Of a stretch of 64,000 nucleotides of DNA, positions 28,835 through 37,029 are shown piece by piece; position 1 is the first letter of the stretch, and every line of letters starts with the position of its first letter. Location of the stretch: contig NZ_JAGIOD010000001.1 of NCBI RefSeq assembly GCF_017876545.1, forward strand, positions 496,001 to 560,000. The letters run 5' to 3'. Source of the DNA: Brachybacterium sacelli. GTDB taxonomy: Bacteria > Actinomycetota > Actinomycetes > Actinomycetales > Dermabacteraceae. The notes under the pieces were generated by a model, which did no database searches, was not told the DNA's origin, and was given only the letters and a program-made list of their open reading frames with translations. A program made the translations under genes and the position numbers.

Positions 28835-29620
28835 ATGATCGATACACAGCAGACACAGCAAGCGTCGTCCCCTCTTCTCGGCCGTCGGGTCTTGGTGACC
28901 GGAGCGTCATCGGGCATCGGATGGGCCACGGCCCGGGTGCTCGCATCCCATGGCGCCCAGGTCGCGCTCCTGGCCCGCCGCGCGGAGCGCCTGACCGAGC
29001 TCGCGCAGGAGATCGACAGCGCCGGAGGACACGCTCTCGCGCTGCCCGCCGACGTCACGGAGTTCGGCCAGGTCCAGACGGCCGTCGACCGTGCCACGGC
29101 TGAGTTCGGTGGCGTCGACGTCCTGGTCAACAGTGCCGGGATCATGCTTCCGGGGCTGATCGCCGAGGCCGACCCGGCTGACTGGGACCGAATGGTGTCC
29201 GTGAACCTCATGGGGTCCATGTATGCGGCGCGCGCGGTTCTTCCCGGTATGCAGGAGCGCGGTCAAGGGCACATCATCAACGTCTCCTCGAACTCGGGAC
29301 GGGTCCATCAACCCTCCTTCGCCGCCTATGCGGCGACCAAGCACGCCCTGGGGGCCTTCACCACGATCCTCCGCAAAGAGGTCTACCCCTCACGCCTGCG
29401 GGTGACACTGCTCGAGCCCGGCGCGACCGAGTCCGAACTCTCCCAGCACGCCGACCAAGAGGTCCTGGGGGATCTCCTGGCAGGCATGGGCGATGGAAAC
29501 GGGATGCGGCTGATGACAACCGACGACGTCGCGAACGCCATACTGTGGTCACTGACCGCCCCGCCCCATGTGAACGTCGGCGAGATCCTCTACACCCCGG
29601 TCGATCAGCGCGACTGGTGA
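28835..29620 (+). CDS. SDR-family oxidoreductase
   Basis: 261 residues. Classical SDR motifs: VTGASSGIGWATARVLASHG, NSAG, catalytic Ser in INVSSNSG and YAATKH with the catalytic Tyr and Lys, then LRVTLLEPGATESEL. The C-terminal LTAPPHVNVGEILYTPVDQRDW fits the YdfG/clavaldehyde-reductase-like group that reduces small carbonyls with NADPH. Driven by the MerR-type promoter just upstream. Confidence 0.87.
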   Translation: MIDTQQTQQASSPLLGRRVLVTGASSGIGWATARVLASHGAQVALLARRAERLTELAQEIDSAGGHALALPADVTEFGQVQTAVDRATAEFGGVDVLVNSAGIMLPGLIAEADPADWDRMVSVNLMGSMYAARAVLPGMQERGQGHIINVSSNSGRVHQPSFAAYAATKHALGAFTTILRKEVYPSRLRVTLLEPGATESELSQHADQEVLGDLLAGMGDGNGMRLMTTDDVANAILWSLTAPPHVNVGEILYTPVDQRDW

Positions 29621-29752
29621 ACTCTGGCCCTGGCCACCGCCGGCTTGCGGTAACCGGGCATCGTGGCTGGGTAGCTGGCGACCAGACGGTAGGTTAGCCG
29701 GCGGGTGACATCGCATCTCGGGTCTGCCTGCCCAGCCCTATAGCTCGGTGCC

Positions 29753-31060
29753 TCAAGCGGCCCGTCGGCGGTCTCCTGGCCCGTGGTCGGTCTGGTCGTC
29801 GGGGCGCTCTACGAGTCGGCCCTTCGCGAAGGTCGCCCCGGCCCGGACGAGCGCGACCAGGTGGGGTGCGTTTACGGCCCGCCAGCGGGCTTGGGCGGAC
29901 TCGATCAGCTTGAACGCCATCGCGATCCCGGCAGCGCGGGAGCCGGGGCCTTTGGTGACGCGCTGGCGCAGCCGGACCGTGGCGAACGTGGATTCGATCG
30001 GGTTGGTCGTGCGCAGGTGGACCCAGTGTTCGGCGGGGTAGTCGTAGAACTCCAGCAGCACGTCGAGGTCGTCGGTGACCTTCGCGACCGCTTTGGGCCA
30101 CTTGGCCCCGTACTCGTCGGCGAAAACCTTCGCGGCAGCCTCGGCGTGCTCGCGGTCCTCGGCCTGCCAGATCTCCGCGAGGGCCTTCTTCGCACCGGGC
30201 TGGGCGGACTTGGGCAGCGCGTTGAGCACGTTTGCGATTTTGTGGAACCAGCAGCGTTGCTCCCGGGTGGTCGGGAAGACCTCGCGAAGGGCGGACCAGA
30301 ATCCCAGCGCGCCGTCGCCGATCGCGAGGACCGGGGCGGCCATCCCGCGGCGCTTGGTCTCGCGCAGCAGGTCGGCCCAGGACTCGGCGCTTTCGCGGTG
30401 GCCGTCATCGAGAGCGATCAGCTCCTTACTGCCGTCGGCGCGGACCCCGATCATCACCAACAGGCAGATCTTGTCCTGGGACAGCCGCACCTTGAGGTGG
30501 ATCCCATCGACCCAGACGTAGACGTAGTCCGTCCCGGTCAGCGACCGGGTGTTGAACGCCCTCGCCTCGTCCTGCCACTGGCTGGTCAGCCGGGTGATCG
30601 TCGTCGGCGACAGCCCAGCGGCCGAGCCGAGGAACTGCTCCAGCGCCGGGGCGAAGTCGCTGGACGAGAGCCCGTGCAGGTACAACAGCGGCAGCACCTC
30701 GGCCATCTGCGGGGACTTGCGCGCCCAGGCGGGCAGGATCGCCGAGGCGAACCGCTTGCGCTCACCCGTGGCCTCGTCGGTGCGCTTGTCGTTGACCCTC
30801 GGGGCGGTCACCGGCACCGCACCGGCGGCGGTGGTCACCTCGCGGGTGGCGTGGTAGCCGTTGCGCACCACCAGCCGGTGCCCGCTGTCGTCGACCTCGC
30901 CGGCTGCGGTGTCGACGTAGGCGGCGACCTCGGCCTGCAGCGCAGCCGCGAGCATCTGCCGGGCACCATCGCGCACGATCGCATCCAGCAGTGAGGATCC
31001 GCCCGCCGCGCCGTCGTCGCAGTGGTTGGACTCCGAGTTGTCGGGGACTATCTTGAGCAT
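29753..31060 (-). CDS. IS256-family (mutator-type) transposase
   Basis: 435 residues from the ATG at 31060 (MLKIVPDNSESNHCDDGAAGG). DDE residues: Asp in YVYVWVDGIHLKVRLS, Asp in VLAIGDGALGFW, Glu in TTNPIESTFATVRLRQ. Also the family pattern RYPADVERWFHKIANVLNALPKS-like region (CWFHKIANVLNALPKSAQPGAKKAL). The frame is intact, so the element may be active. Its ribosome binding site lies inside a long-range hairpin (31064-31146). Confidence 0.92.
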   Translation of the reverse strand: MLKIVPDNSESNHCDDGAAGGSSLLDAIVRDGARQMLAAALQAEVAAYVDTAAGEVDDSGHRLVVRNGYHATREVTTAAGAVPVTAPRVNDKRTDEATGERKRFASAILPAWARKSPQMAEVLPLLYLHGLSSSDFAPALEQFLGSAAGLSPTTITRLTSQWQDEARAFNTRSLTGTDYVYVWVDGIHLKVRLSQDKICLLVMIGVRADGSKELIALDDGHRESAESWADLLRETKRRGMAAPVLAIGDGALGFWSALREVFPTTREQRCWFHKIANVLNALPKSAQPGAKKALAEIWQAEDREHAEAAAKVFADEYGAKWPKAVAKVTDDLDVLLEFYDYPAEHWVHLRTTNPIESTFATVRLRQRVTKGPGSRAAGIAMAFKLIESAQARWRAVNAPHLVALVRAGATFAKGRLVERPDDQTDHGPGDRRRAA

Positions 31061-31063
31061 CGG

Positions 31064-31146
31064 GCGCACCTTCCCGAACCAGCGCGTCAACGCCGGTCCA
31101 TGATCAGAGACTTCGTTCCTTGTAGATCATCCTCGGGAAGGTGCGC
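31064..31146 (-). promoter_or_regulatory. fold-back leader of the IS256 transposase
   Basis: Perfect 14-bp inverted repeat: GCGCACCTTCCCGA (31064-31077) and TCGGGAAGGTGCGC (31133-31146). In mRNA for the transposase the arm next to the start codon contains GGGAAGG, the only good ribosome binding site, so a transcript that includes both arms would hide it. Confidence 0.7.
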
Positions 31147-31177
31147 GCCTTGCACGCCACCCCGCCGAGAGCCATCC

Positions 31178-31900
31178 ACAGGTTCTGATCATTCCTCCGG
31201 CGTCGGAAGTGCAATCGCTGAGCACCTCTGCTCAACCGGGAACATTGTCTTCAACCTCGACCCAACTCCTCCAGAGGACACATCCTCCAGCGTGCATCAT
31301 GTCCACGGAGATGGAAGCGACCCCGCAGCGACGACAGCTGCTGCGAGCCTTGCTGAAAAATACGGACCACTGAGCGGCTGGGTGAACAATGCTGCAATCT
31401 TCCGCGACGCAGGCCTCGCGACTGCCACCGCTATACAGATCAGCGAGCTCATATCTCTGAACCTCAACCTCGCCGTCGTCGGATGCCATACCGCGGTGCA
31501 ACACTTCCTCGCTCATTCGCGGCCCGGAGCGATCGTGAACGTCTCCTCACATCAGGCGCAGCGGCCCGTCCGCGGTGCCCTTCCCTACGCCACAGCGAAA
31601 GCCGCGATCGAAGGACTCACGCGTGCGGCCGCCGTCGACCACGGGCCACAGGGCATCCGAGTGAATGCGGTCGCGCTGGGCTCGATAACGACGGCCCGGT
31701 ATGAAGACCACCGACGCAAACACCCCGAGACTGATCGACAGATGGAGGCCCTGCACCCCCTCGGCCACGTCGGCCACCCCCAGGACGTTGCCCGCACTGT
31801 CGCCTTCCTCCTGGCACCCGAATCAGGATTCATTACTGGCGCGGTTCTCCCCGTCGACGGCGGGCGATCCGTGCTCGGCCCCGACCCCGAGAGCACCTAG
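31178..31900 (+). pseudogene. SDR oxidoreductase truncated at its 5' end next to IS256
   Basis: Similarity starts at TGSDHSSGVGSAIAEHLC, so the gene lacks its start codon and first strand. The rest is intact: NNAAIF, VSSHQAQ with catalytic Ser, YATAKAAIEGLTRAAAVDHGPQGIRVNAVALGSI, and a standard end FITGAVLPVDGG. The open frame runs back into the IS, so a fused product is possible but unlikely. The insertion of the IS256 element is the simplest cause. Confidence 0.7.
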
Positions 31901-31969
31901 AACTCAGGGTGCACCCGGCCTACGGGTCGCGCAAACCGACTCCGATGGCGGGTTCGGAAGCCCAGTTTG

Positions 31970-32023
31970 CCGGGGACCGGCATCGTTCGGTTGAGAATTA
32001 TTCTCCGGCCTATCCGCGCACAG
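31970..32023. repeat. dispersed repeat copy B
   Basis: About 54 bp in the same orientation as 21714-21768 and roughly 80 percent identical. It includes GAGAATTATTCTC, a perfect 13-base dyad. It lies between the truncated SDR gene and the left end of the three-gene transposon. Confidence 0.65.
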
Positions 32024-32213
32024 CAGTGATCGCATCTCGTCCCGCAGGTGCTCGGTTGGCCGGGGAGCAGGTCCTCCGGATGTCACGTTGAGGTGTTCGG
32101 AGCTGCACGGTAGACAGATCTGTCACGAAATGCCCGGCGGGGACCCTACTCTCAACCGTGGCGACTGTGAAGTGGATCGGTGAATGGCGGGCTTCTGGTG
32201 GGGGTGAGTGGCG

Positions 32214-33020
32214 TTAGCTGGTGATGAGGGTGCTGGCGGCTGCTTCGATGACGTCGTCGGTGATGGTGTCGAGTTGGTTGATCTTCAGGACGCGTCCGAT
32301 TTGGGGGAAGAGGCGCTCGAGGAGGCGGAAGTTGCCTCTGGTGATGCGTTCGATCGCGGCGATGGCCTGGGCGTCGGTGAAGTCTTCGGGGTCGAGGGTG
32401 CGGCCGAGGCGCTTCCAGTGGCGGGTCAGGACGAACAGCAGTTCCTCGCGAGCGAGGGCGCGGTAGCGGTGGGAGAACCCGAGGCGGCTGTAGAGCTGGG
32501 GGTAGTGGCGGAAACGCTGGTCGATGCCGGGCATCCCGATGAACATGAGGGCGACGTGGTGGCGGTCGTGGAGGTCTCGGAGTAGCTCGAGTGAGGTCGG
32601 CGTGAGACGTTCGGCCTCGTCGATGATGATCAGCTCGGTGAAGTCGATGGTGCGGGGAACTTCGGTGGTCGTGATTTTCCCGATCGCGCAGAGATGCTCG
32701 TAGATCAGCACTCCGACCTTGCCGCGGTAGAACTCGATGTCGCGCATGAGATCGCGGTGCTTGGCGAGGACCTCGGGGGTGTAGAACACGGTGCGGGAGC
32801 GGTGGGCGGCGGCGTACTGTTTCAGGTCGGCCTCGCTGCGTGGCCCCCAGGCTTGGATGAAGGGTTCGAGGGTGTCCCAGTGGGCGTACCGGCGGGCGGA
32901 CTGCGTCTTACCGACGCCGGCCTCGCCGTGGCAGATGCCGATGGTGACGTCCTTGCGGATGGCGCCGGCGAACTCGGTGAAGCGGCGGTGTTCCTTGGTG
33001 ACGATGAAGTCGCGATTCAT
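32214..33020 (-). CDS. TniB/IstB-like AAA+ ATPase of the transposon
   Basis: 268 residues. Walker A GEAGVGKTQSARR (about residue 34), Walker B ELIIIDEAERLT, sensor region MFIGMPGIDQRF. MuB/TniB-type ATPases bind DNA and hand target sites to the DDE transposase. The start follows the TniA stop with no gap, so the two are translated together. Confidence 0.85.
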   Translation of the reverse strand: MNRDFIVTKEHRRFTEFAGAIRKDVTIGICHGEAGVGKTQSARRYAHWDTLEPFIQAWGPRSEADLKQYAAAHRSRTVFYTPEVLAKHRDLMRDIEFYRGKVGVLIYEHLCAIGKITTTEVPRTIDFTELIIIDEAERLTPTSLELLRDLHDRHHVALMFIGMPGIDQRFRHYPQLYSRLGFSHRYRALAREELLFVLTRHWKRLGRTLDPEDFTDAQAIAAIERITRGNFRLLERLFPQIGRVLKINQLDTITDDVIEAAASTLITS

Positions 33021-34415
33021 CTACTCGTCCTCTTCGTAGGTCTTCAGGCGCTTCCTGGGCCGTCGCGCGGGAGCGGGCGGCGTTGGTGGGTCGTCAGGGG
33101 GTCGTGGAGTCGTGGGGATGCGGTCGTTGATGTCCTTGCGCAGTTGTCGGCGGCGGGCTCTGCGGGCGGTTTCGATGTCGTGGAGGCTGTAGCGCTGGTT
33201 GGGGTGGGCTTCGTCGATCGCTGTGCATACGAAGGTGTCGTGGTCGTAGACACGGATCTCGGACAGGTCCCGGGGGTCGTAGCGGATGGTGACGGTGCGT
33301 CCGACGAACGAGGCGAGCGTGGGCGAGAGGTAGCGCTGGCCTTGGAAGTGGATCCCGTCGCGCTGGACGGTGCGATGCTTGGAGACCCGCAGAAGCAGCC
33401 CGTCGAGCTCCTCGAGACTCTCGGGTAGTCGCGGCAGCCATCCCTCAGCGATCCAGGCCGCCTTCGGGCTCGTTCGGATCGCGGTGTGCGTGCGCTGGTT
33501 GTACTGGCCGACGAACTCCCCGACGGCCCTGTCGAGACCAGGAAGGTCCAGCACCGGCACTGGGCGTGGTTGCCCAGGGGTGAGGCGCCCGGGCAGGGTC
33601 GCGAGCAGTTCGGTGTTGACGGTGTGGAAGAACCGCTCGATCTTTCCTCTGCCCTGGGGGCGGGCGACGGCGGAGTGGATGATGCGGATCTTCAACGCGA
33701 TCGCGGTGTACTCGAGATGATGGCTGGTGAAGTCGCTGCCGTGATCGACGTAAAGGACGTCTGGGATGCCGCACATCGGCCAGGCGGGGTCGCTCTTAGG
33801 CCAGATCGCTTGGCGCAGCGCCAGCGCGGTGTTCATCGCCGACGGCGCACCCTCGAAGACCATGTATCCGCAGATCGCCCGCGAGTAGTCGTCCATGACC
33901 GTGGTCAGCCAGGGCCTGGATGGTCTCCCGCTGGGGTCCTTGATGAGGATGTCCAGCTCGGTGTGGTCGACCTGCCACAGGGCATTGGGACGATCCGCGC
34001 GATGGCGGAAGACGAGCTCGTGGCGGTCCCGGTAGGACGCTGGGCCCTCGAGCGCGAGCGTCACCATCCCTGGATCCAACGCTCGCACGATCGACCGCAC
34101 CGTCGCGTAGCTCGGCGTGCTCACTCCTCTTCGTGCGGCCTCGGTCGCGGCCAGGCGGTGCAGCGTCGCGATGCTCGGGCGAGGCTTGGTTAGAGCCAGG
34201 TGCTCCACGAACGCCACCAGCTCAGGCGCGGCCCGCCGCACGCCGGCATCGGCGCGCTGCGCCCGCTCAAGAGCCGAAATGCCACCTGTCCGGTAGAGGC
34301 TGTGCCAACGCGAGAGCGTTCGCTCCCCCACCCCAGTCTCCCGGGCAAGACTCGCCAGCGGGATGCCGTCTTCGACGTGGAGCCGCAGAATCTTCCACTT
34401 CTGCGACCCGTCCAT
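33021..34415 (-). CDS. Mu/TniA-type DDE transposase
   Basis: 464 residues. N-terminal HTH (IPLASLARETGVGERTLSRWHSLYRTGG), integrase core with Asp in LWQVDHTELDIL, Asp in VLYVDHGSDFTSHHL and Glu in PQGRGKIERFFHTV, and a C-terminal Mu-type beta-barrel (HFQGQRYLSPTLASFVGRTVTIRYDPRDLSEIRVYDHD). Ends in a basic Pro-rich tail. One base separates it from the resolvase gene. Frame intact. Confidence 0.88.
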   Translation of the reverse strand: MDGSQKWKILRLHVEDGIPLASLARETGVGERTLSRWHSLYRTGGISALERAQRADAGVRRAAPELVAFVEHLALTKPRPSIATLHRLAATEAARRGVSTPSYATVRSIVRALDPGMVTLALEGPASYRDRHELVFRHRADRPNALWQVDHTELDILIKDPSGRPSRPWLTTVMDDYSRAICGYMVFEGAPSAMNTALALRQAIWPKSDPAWPMCGIPDVLYVDHGSDFTSHHLEYTAIALKIRIIHSAVARPQGRGKIERFFHTVNTELLATLPGRLTPGQPRPVPVLDLPGLDRAVGEFVGQYNQRTHTAIRTSPKAAWIAEGWLPRLPESLEELDGLLLRVSKHRTVQRDGIHFQGQRYLSPTLASFVGRTVTIRYDPRDLSEIRVYDHDTFVCTAIDEAHPNQRYSLHDIETARRARRRQLRKDINDRIPTTPRPPDDPPTPPAPARRPRKRLKTYEEDE

Positions 34416-34416
34416 G

Positions 34417-35016
34417 TCACGCCTGCGCGATGCTCTCGCGAGCGGCCGCGTCCCGCTGGTGGCGATACAGCGTCGCCCGTGACCACCCCACCAGGCGCGC
34501 CGCCTCCTCAGCGGTGCGCCCCTTCGCTCTCTCTTCGGCAGCGATCGCGAGCTTGCGATCCACGACCTCCGGGTTCACGGGCGGCCGGCCGAACTTGGTG
34601 CCCTGGGCCCGGGCTGCTGCGATTCCCGCGTTGACGCGCTCGGTGATCAGCTCGCGTTCGTACTCCGCCAGCGTCGCGAGCATCCCGAGCATGAGCCGGC
34701 CCGACGACGTCTCGGGATCGATCCCGTCGGAGACCGACTGGATCTTCACGCCGCTGTCCCGCAGCAGGTTCACGGTGTTAAGCACGTCGATCAGCGACCG
34801 GCCCAGTCGGTCGATCCGCCAGACCACCACCGTGTCCTCAGGCTCCGCGTAGGCCAGGAGCTTCTTCATGCCCGGACGCTCCGCCGCGCTCTTCGCCCCA
34901 GACGTCACATCCGAGAACACATCCCGCCTCTGCACACCGGCCGCAAGGAGAGCGTCGAGCTGCAACGCGGGGTCCTGCCCCGCCGTCGACACCCGCGTGT
35001 ACCCCAGAAGCCTCAT
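34417..35016 (-). CDS. serine resolvase/invertase of the transposon
   Basis: 199 residues from the ATG at 35016 (MRLLGYTRVSTAGQDP; the Ser of RVST is the nucleophile); a GTG six codons upstream is the alternative. Catalytic-domain motifs VVWRIDRLGRSLIDVLNTV and GRLMLGMLATLAEYERELITERVNAGIAAARAQG, then the C-terminal Hin-type HTH (KGRTAEEAARLVGWSRATLYRHQ). It would resolve cointegrates made by replicative transposition. Confidence 0.88.
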   Translation of the reverse strand: MRLLGYTRVSTAGQDPALQLDALLAAGVQRRDVFSDVTSGAKSAAERPGMKKLLAYAEPEDTVVVWRIDRLGRSLIDVLNTVNLLRDSGVKIQSVSDGIDPETSSGRLMLGMLATLAEYERELITERVNAGIAAARAQGTKFGRPPVNPEVVDRKLAIAAEERAKGRTAEEAARLVGWSRATLYRHQRDAAARESIAQA

Positions 35017-35077
35017 CGCCACATGATGCCTCACAAACTACCCGAACCGGAAGATCTGAGACGGAACGCAGTGCGAC

Positions 35078-35156
35078 GACTTCACGAGACACTCCTTGCC
35101 GCTAACGGCCCAGCTCGAGACGGCTCTTCCGCCGCTCGGCCGCGTGTCTCGTAAAG
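35078..35156. repeat. inverted TGTCTCGT sites beside the resolvase gene (res-like)
   Basis: ACGAGACA at 35084-35091 and TGTCTCGTA from 35145 face outward about 55 bp apart. TGTCTCGTA fits the resolvase half-site pattern TGTCYNNTA. They could be part of a res site or, for the first one, the transposon end itself. Confidence 0.4.
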
Positions 35157-35464
35157 CTGTAGCTATATGAGCTGCCGAAGCGGCCTGATGCTACCGGATC
35201 TGTACTACTCGATGGCGTGATCGCGCGATGGCAGCGATCGCACAGCCGGATCCGCCCTCACTGGGTCCGGTGAATCAACCCTGGATCCTTGTCGTTACTT
35301 TGCGAGTTCGGGCTTTCCAGGGGAGGCCTCGTCGTGGAGGATCTCGGACTCTGCCGGGGTGATCACCCCCCCCGGGATCCCATCGGGCCGCCCGGCGCGC
35401 CGCGCGGACCTGCGCGCACCGGAAGCTCTAGCATCGATCGTCCGGGGCGGGCAAAGGAGTGCGG
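35092..35464. other. gene-free stretch before the MFS gene
   Basis: No credible coding region. It holds the res-like site at its left end and an AAAGGAG ribosome binding site just before the MFS start at its right end. I see no clear promoter or terminator. Confidence 0.5.
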
Positions 35465-36730
35465 ATGACAACGGAGACCACCAGCGCCTCGTCTACGTCG
35501 GCATTGTCTGCGCTACCGCTGGATCGGGATTTCAACCTGCTGTGGTTTGCACGGGCGGCCTCCGACGCCGGTACCGCGATTGCGATGGGCGCACTGGCGC
35601 TGATAGCGGTCCGCACGCTCGAGGCGACTACCCTCCAGGTTTCTCTGCTCACCGCGGTCGCGGGTCTGGTTGGTGCGGCACTGGCACTCCCACTCGGGCC
35701 GTTCCTCGAGGCGCAGAGAAAGCGACCGGTGATGATCGCGGCCGACGTCGTACGGGCTGTGCTCTTCACCTCAGTGCCGCTGGCCGCAGCGTTCGGCATT
35801 CTCTCGTTTTGGCAGCTGGTCGCCGTCTCTGGTGTGGGAGCACTCGGCAGCATCGCGTTCGGTGGGGCGTCGGCCGCGCACCTGAAGAATCTTGTGCCCC
35901 GCGAACGGCGCACCGAGGCGCTGGGTAAGCTGGAATCGACCTTCTGGTTGCTGACTACGCTCGGGCCCGCCCTTGGCGGAGCAATCATCCAACTGCTGGG
36001 CTCCACCGTCACCCTCGGCATGCAGGCTGTCGGTCTGCTGGCCTCCGCGCTCGGCATCAGCCGGATCCGCCGCCCGGAGCCCGCTCCCCCGCCTCCGGGG
36101 AACCGACACTTCCTGGCCGAGGCCAGCGCAGGATTCACCGTCATCATCCGGGACTCCCGACTACGCCCACTTCTGCTGAACTCGACGCTTTTCGCCGCCT
36201 TCGTCGCCTGGATCGGCCCGCTCGAGATTGTGCTGCTGCTACGCGGCCTGGACTTACCCGCCTGGCAGTTCGGGCTCGCCCTCGCACTACCGAGCCTCGG
36301 GGGTCTGCTTGGATCCTGGCTCGCGCCGCGCGTGAGCCGGCGGGTCGGCGAACACCGCACACTGGTGGGCTCCGCTGTGCTGCGAGGCCTGCCGGTGCTT
36401 GCCCTGCCGTTCCTGCCCTCGGGGTTGGCGGGCTTGGTGGTCTACGTGATTTCGACGTTTCTGCTCCTGCTCATCGCCGGAGTGTTCCGTCCGGTCTACA
36501 CCGCCTACCGCATGGAGGCGACCGACGACGCCTACATGACCCGGGTGACCACGGCGTTCACTCTCGCCTCCCGTGGACTCGCCCCACTGTTCGCCCTGAC
36601 AGGCGGCCTCGTTGCCACGGGGATCGGAGTGCGGGGCGGACTGCTGGTCGGAGTGATCGGACTGGCGCTCTCCGGACTCTTCCTGCCGTGGCGGGAAGCG
36701 ACCTCAACGACTCAGGTCACATCCCAATGA
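35465..36730 (+). CDS. MFS-type exporter
   Basis: 421 residues from the ATG at 35465, with AAAGGAG upstream. About 12 hydrophobic segments; N-terminal LPLDRDFNLLWFARAASDAGTAIAMGALALIAVRTLEAT, a cytoplasmic loop GPFLEAQRKRPVMIAADVVRAV and KNLVPRERRTEALGKLEST, features of the MFS_3/MefA-like drug exporter subgroup. Substrate unknown. Single gene just outside the transposon. Confidence 0.85.
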   Translation: MTTETTSASSTSALSALPLDRDFNLLWFARAASDAGTAIAMGALALIAVRTLEATTLQVSLLTAVAGLVGAALALPLGPFLEAQRKRPVMIAADVVRAVLFTSVPLAAAFGILSFWQLVAVSGVGALGSIAFGGASAAHLKNLVPRERRTEALGKLESTFWLLTTLGPALGGAIIQLLGSTVTLGMQAVGLLASALGISRIRRPEPAPPPPGNRHFLAEASAGFTVIIRDSRLRPLLLNSTLFAAFVAWIGPLEIVLLLRGLDLPAWQFGLALALPSLGGLLGSWLAPRVSRRVGEHRTLVGSAVLRGLPVLALPFLPSGLAGLVVYVISTFLLLLIAGVFRPVYTAYRMEATDDAYMTRVTTAFTLASRGLAPLFALTGGLVATGIGVRGGLLVGVIGLALSGLFLPWREATSTTQVTSQ

Positions 36731-37029
36731 CAATGAAAGTGCTGCCTTACGACCTGCCCGACGTACCGCCCTAAGCAAACGGGGATGATGCGTAGTTAGG
36801 GGCCACTCGCGTTGCGGCCCAGCCTCGTAAGGAACGCCAGCAGGACCCCCGCAACGAAGCGTTGGCAGAATCCCGCCATTTTTCAGTGAAATTTACAGGC
36901 GACGTCGCGGTCTGGGTGCGCCGCTGGGGTATACCCAAAAGCAACAGTGCGGCCAAGGGTCATGTCGTACTGATGTCCAGGACTCTTCGGCTTGACCTTG
37001 ACCCTAGGTCAACGCTGGAAGCTGACTCT
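36731..37029. other. intergenic region with palindrome and MerR-type promoter
   Basis: No gene. It carries TGGGGTATACCCA at 36925-36937 and, nearer the hydrolase start, the TTGACC repeats described separately. Base composition is lower in G+C than the host genes around 1-20 kb. Confidence 0.5.
36992..37012 (+). promoter_or_regulatory. MerR-like operator upstream of the hydrolase-merR operon
   Basis: TTGACC at 36992-36997 is followed at once by TTGACC-CTA-GGTCAA (36998-37012), an inverted repeat overlapping a consensus-like -35. The hydrolase ATG is at 37030, leaving room for a -10 only right at the start. Likely bound by the MerR protein encoded by the second gene of the operon. Confidence 0.5.

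Larger units (their letters stand above)
29753..31146 (-). mobile_element. IS256-family insertion sequence (outer ends not resolved)
   Basis: Bounds given are the transposase gene plus its leader hairpin. I could not identify convincing terminal repeats on either side; the left end should lie between 29621 and 29752 and the right end between 31147 and 31178, where the truncated SDR similarity starts. Confidence 0.7.
32121..35091 (-). mobile_element. Tn552/Tn402-like transposon (TniA-TniB-resolvase)
   Basis: Three abutting genes on the minus strand: serine resolvase, Mu-type DDE transposase and AAA+ ATPase. Proposed ends start with TGTC: TGTCACGAAATG at 32121 and, on the other strand, TGTCTCGTGAAG at 35091. 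No 5-bp target duplication is seen (AGATC against CTCCT), so the bounds are tentative. No passenger gene lies between the ends. Confidence 0.55.

Noticed and set aside
32121..35091. Target-site duplication for the three-gene transposon
   Set aside because: The five bases outside the proposed ends (AGATC and CTCCT) do not match, so I do not claim one.
35331..35400. Possible tRNA or small RNA in the GC-rich stretch before the MFS gene
   Set aside because: No cloverleaf, T-loop GTTCGAATC-like motif or CCA-compatible stem could be found.
36862..37029. Longer N-terminus for the alpha/beta hydrolase
   Set aside because: The 56-codon extension would run across the palindrome and the MerR-like operator and has no ribosome binding site or family similarity.
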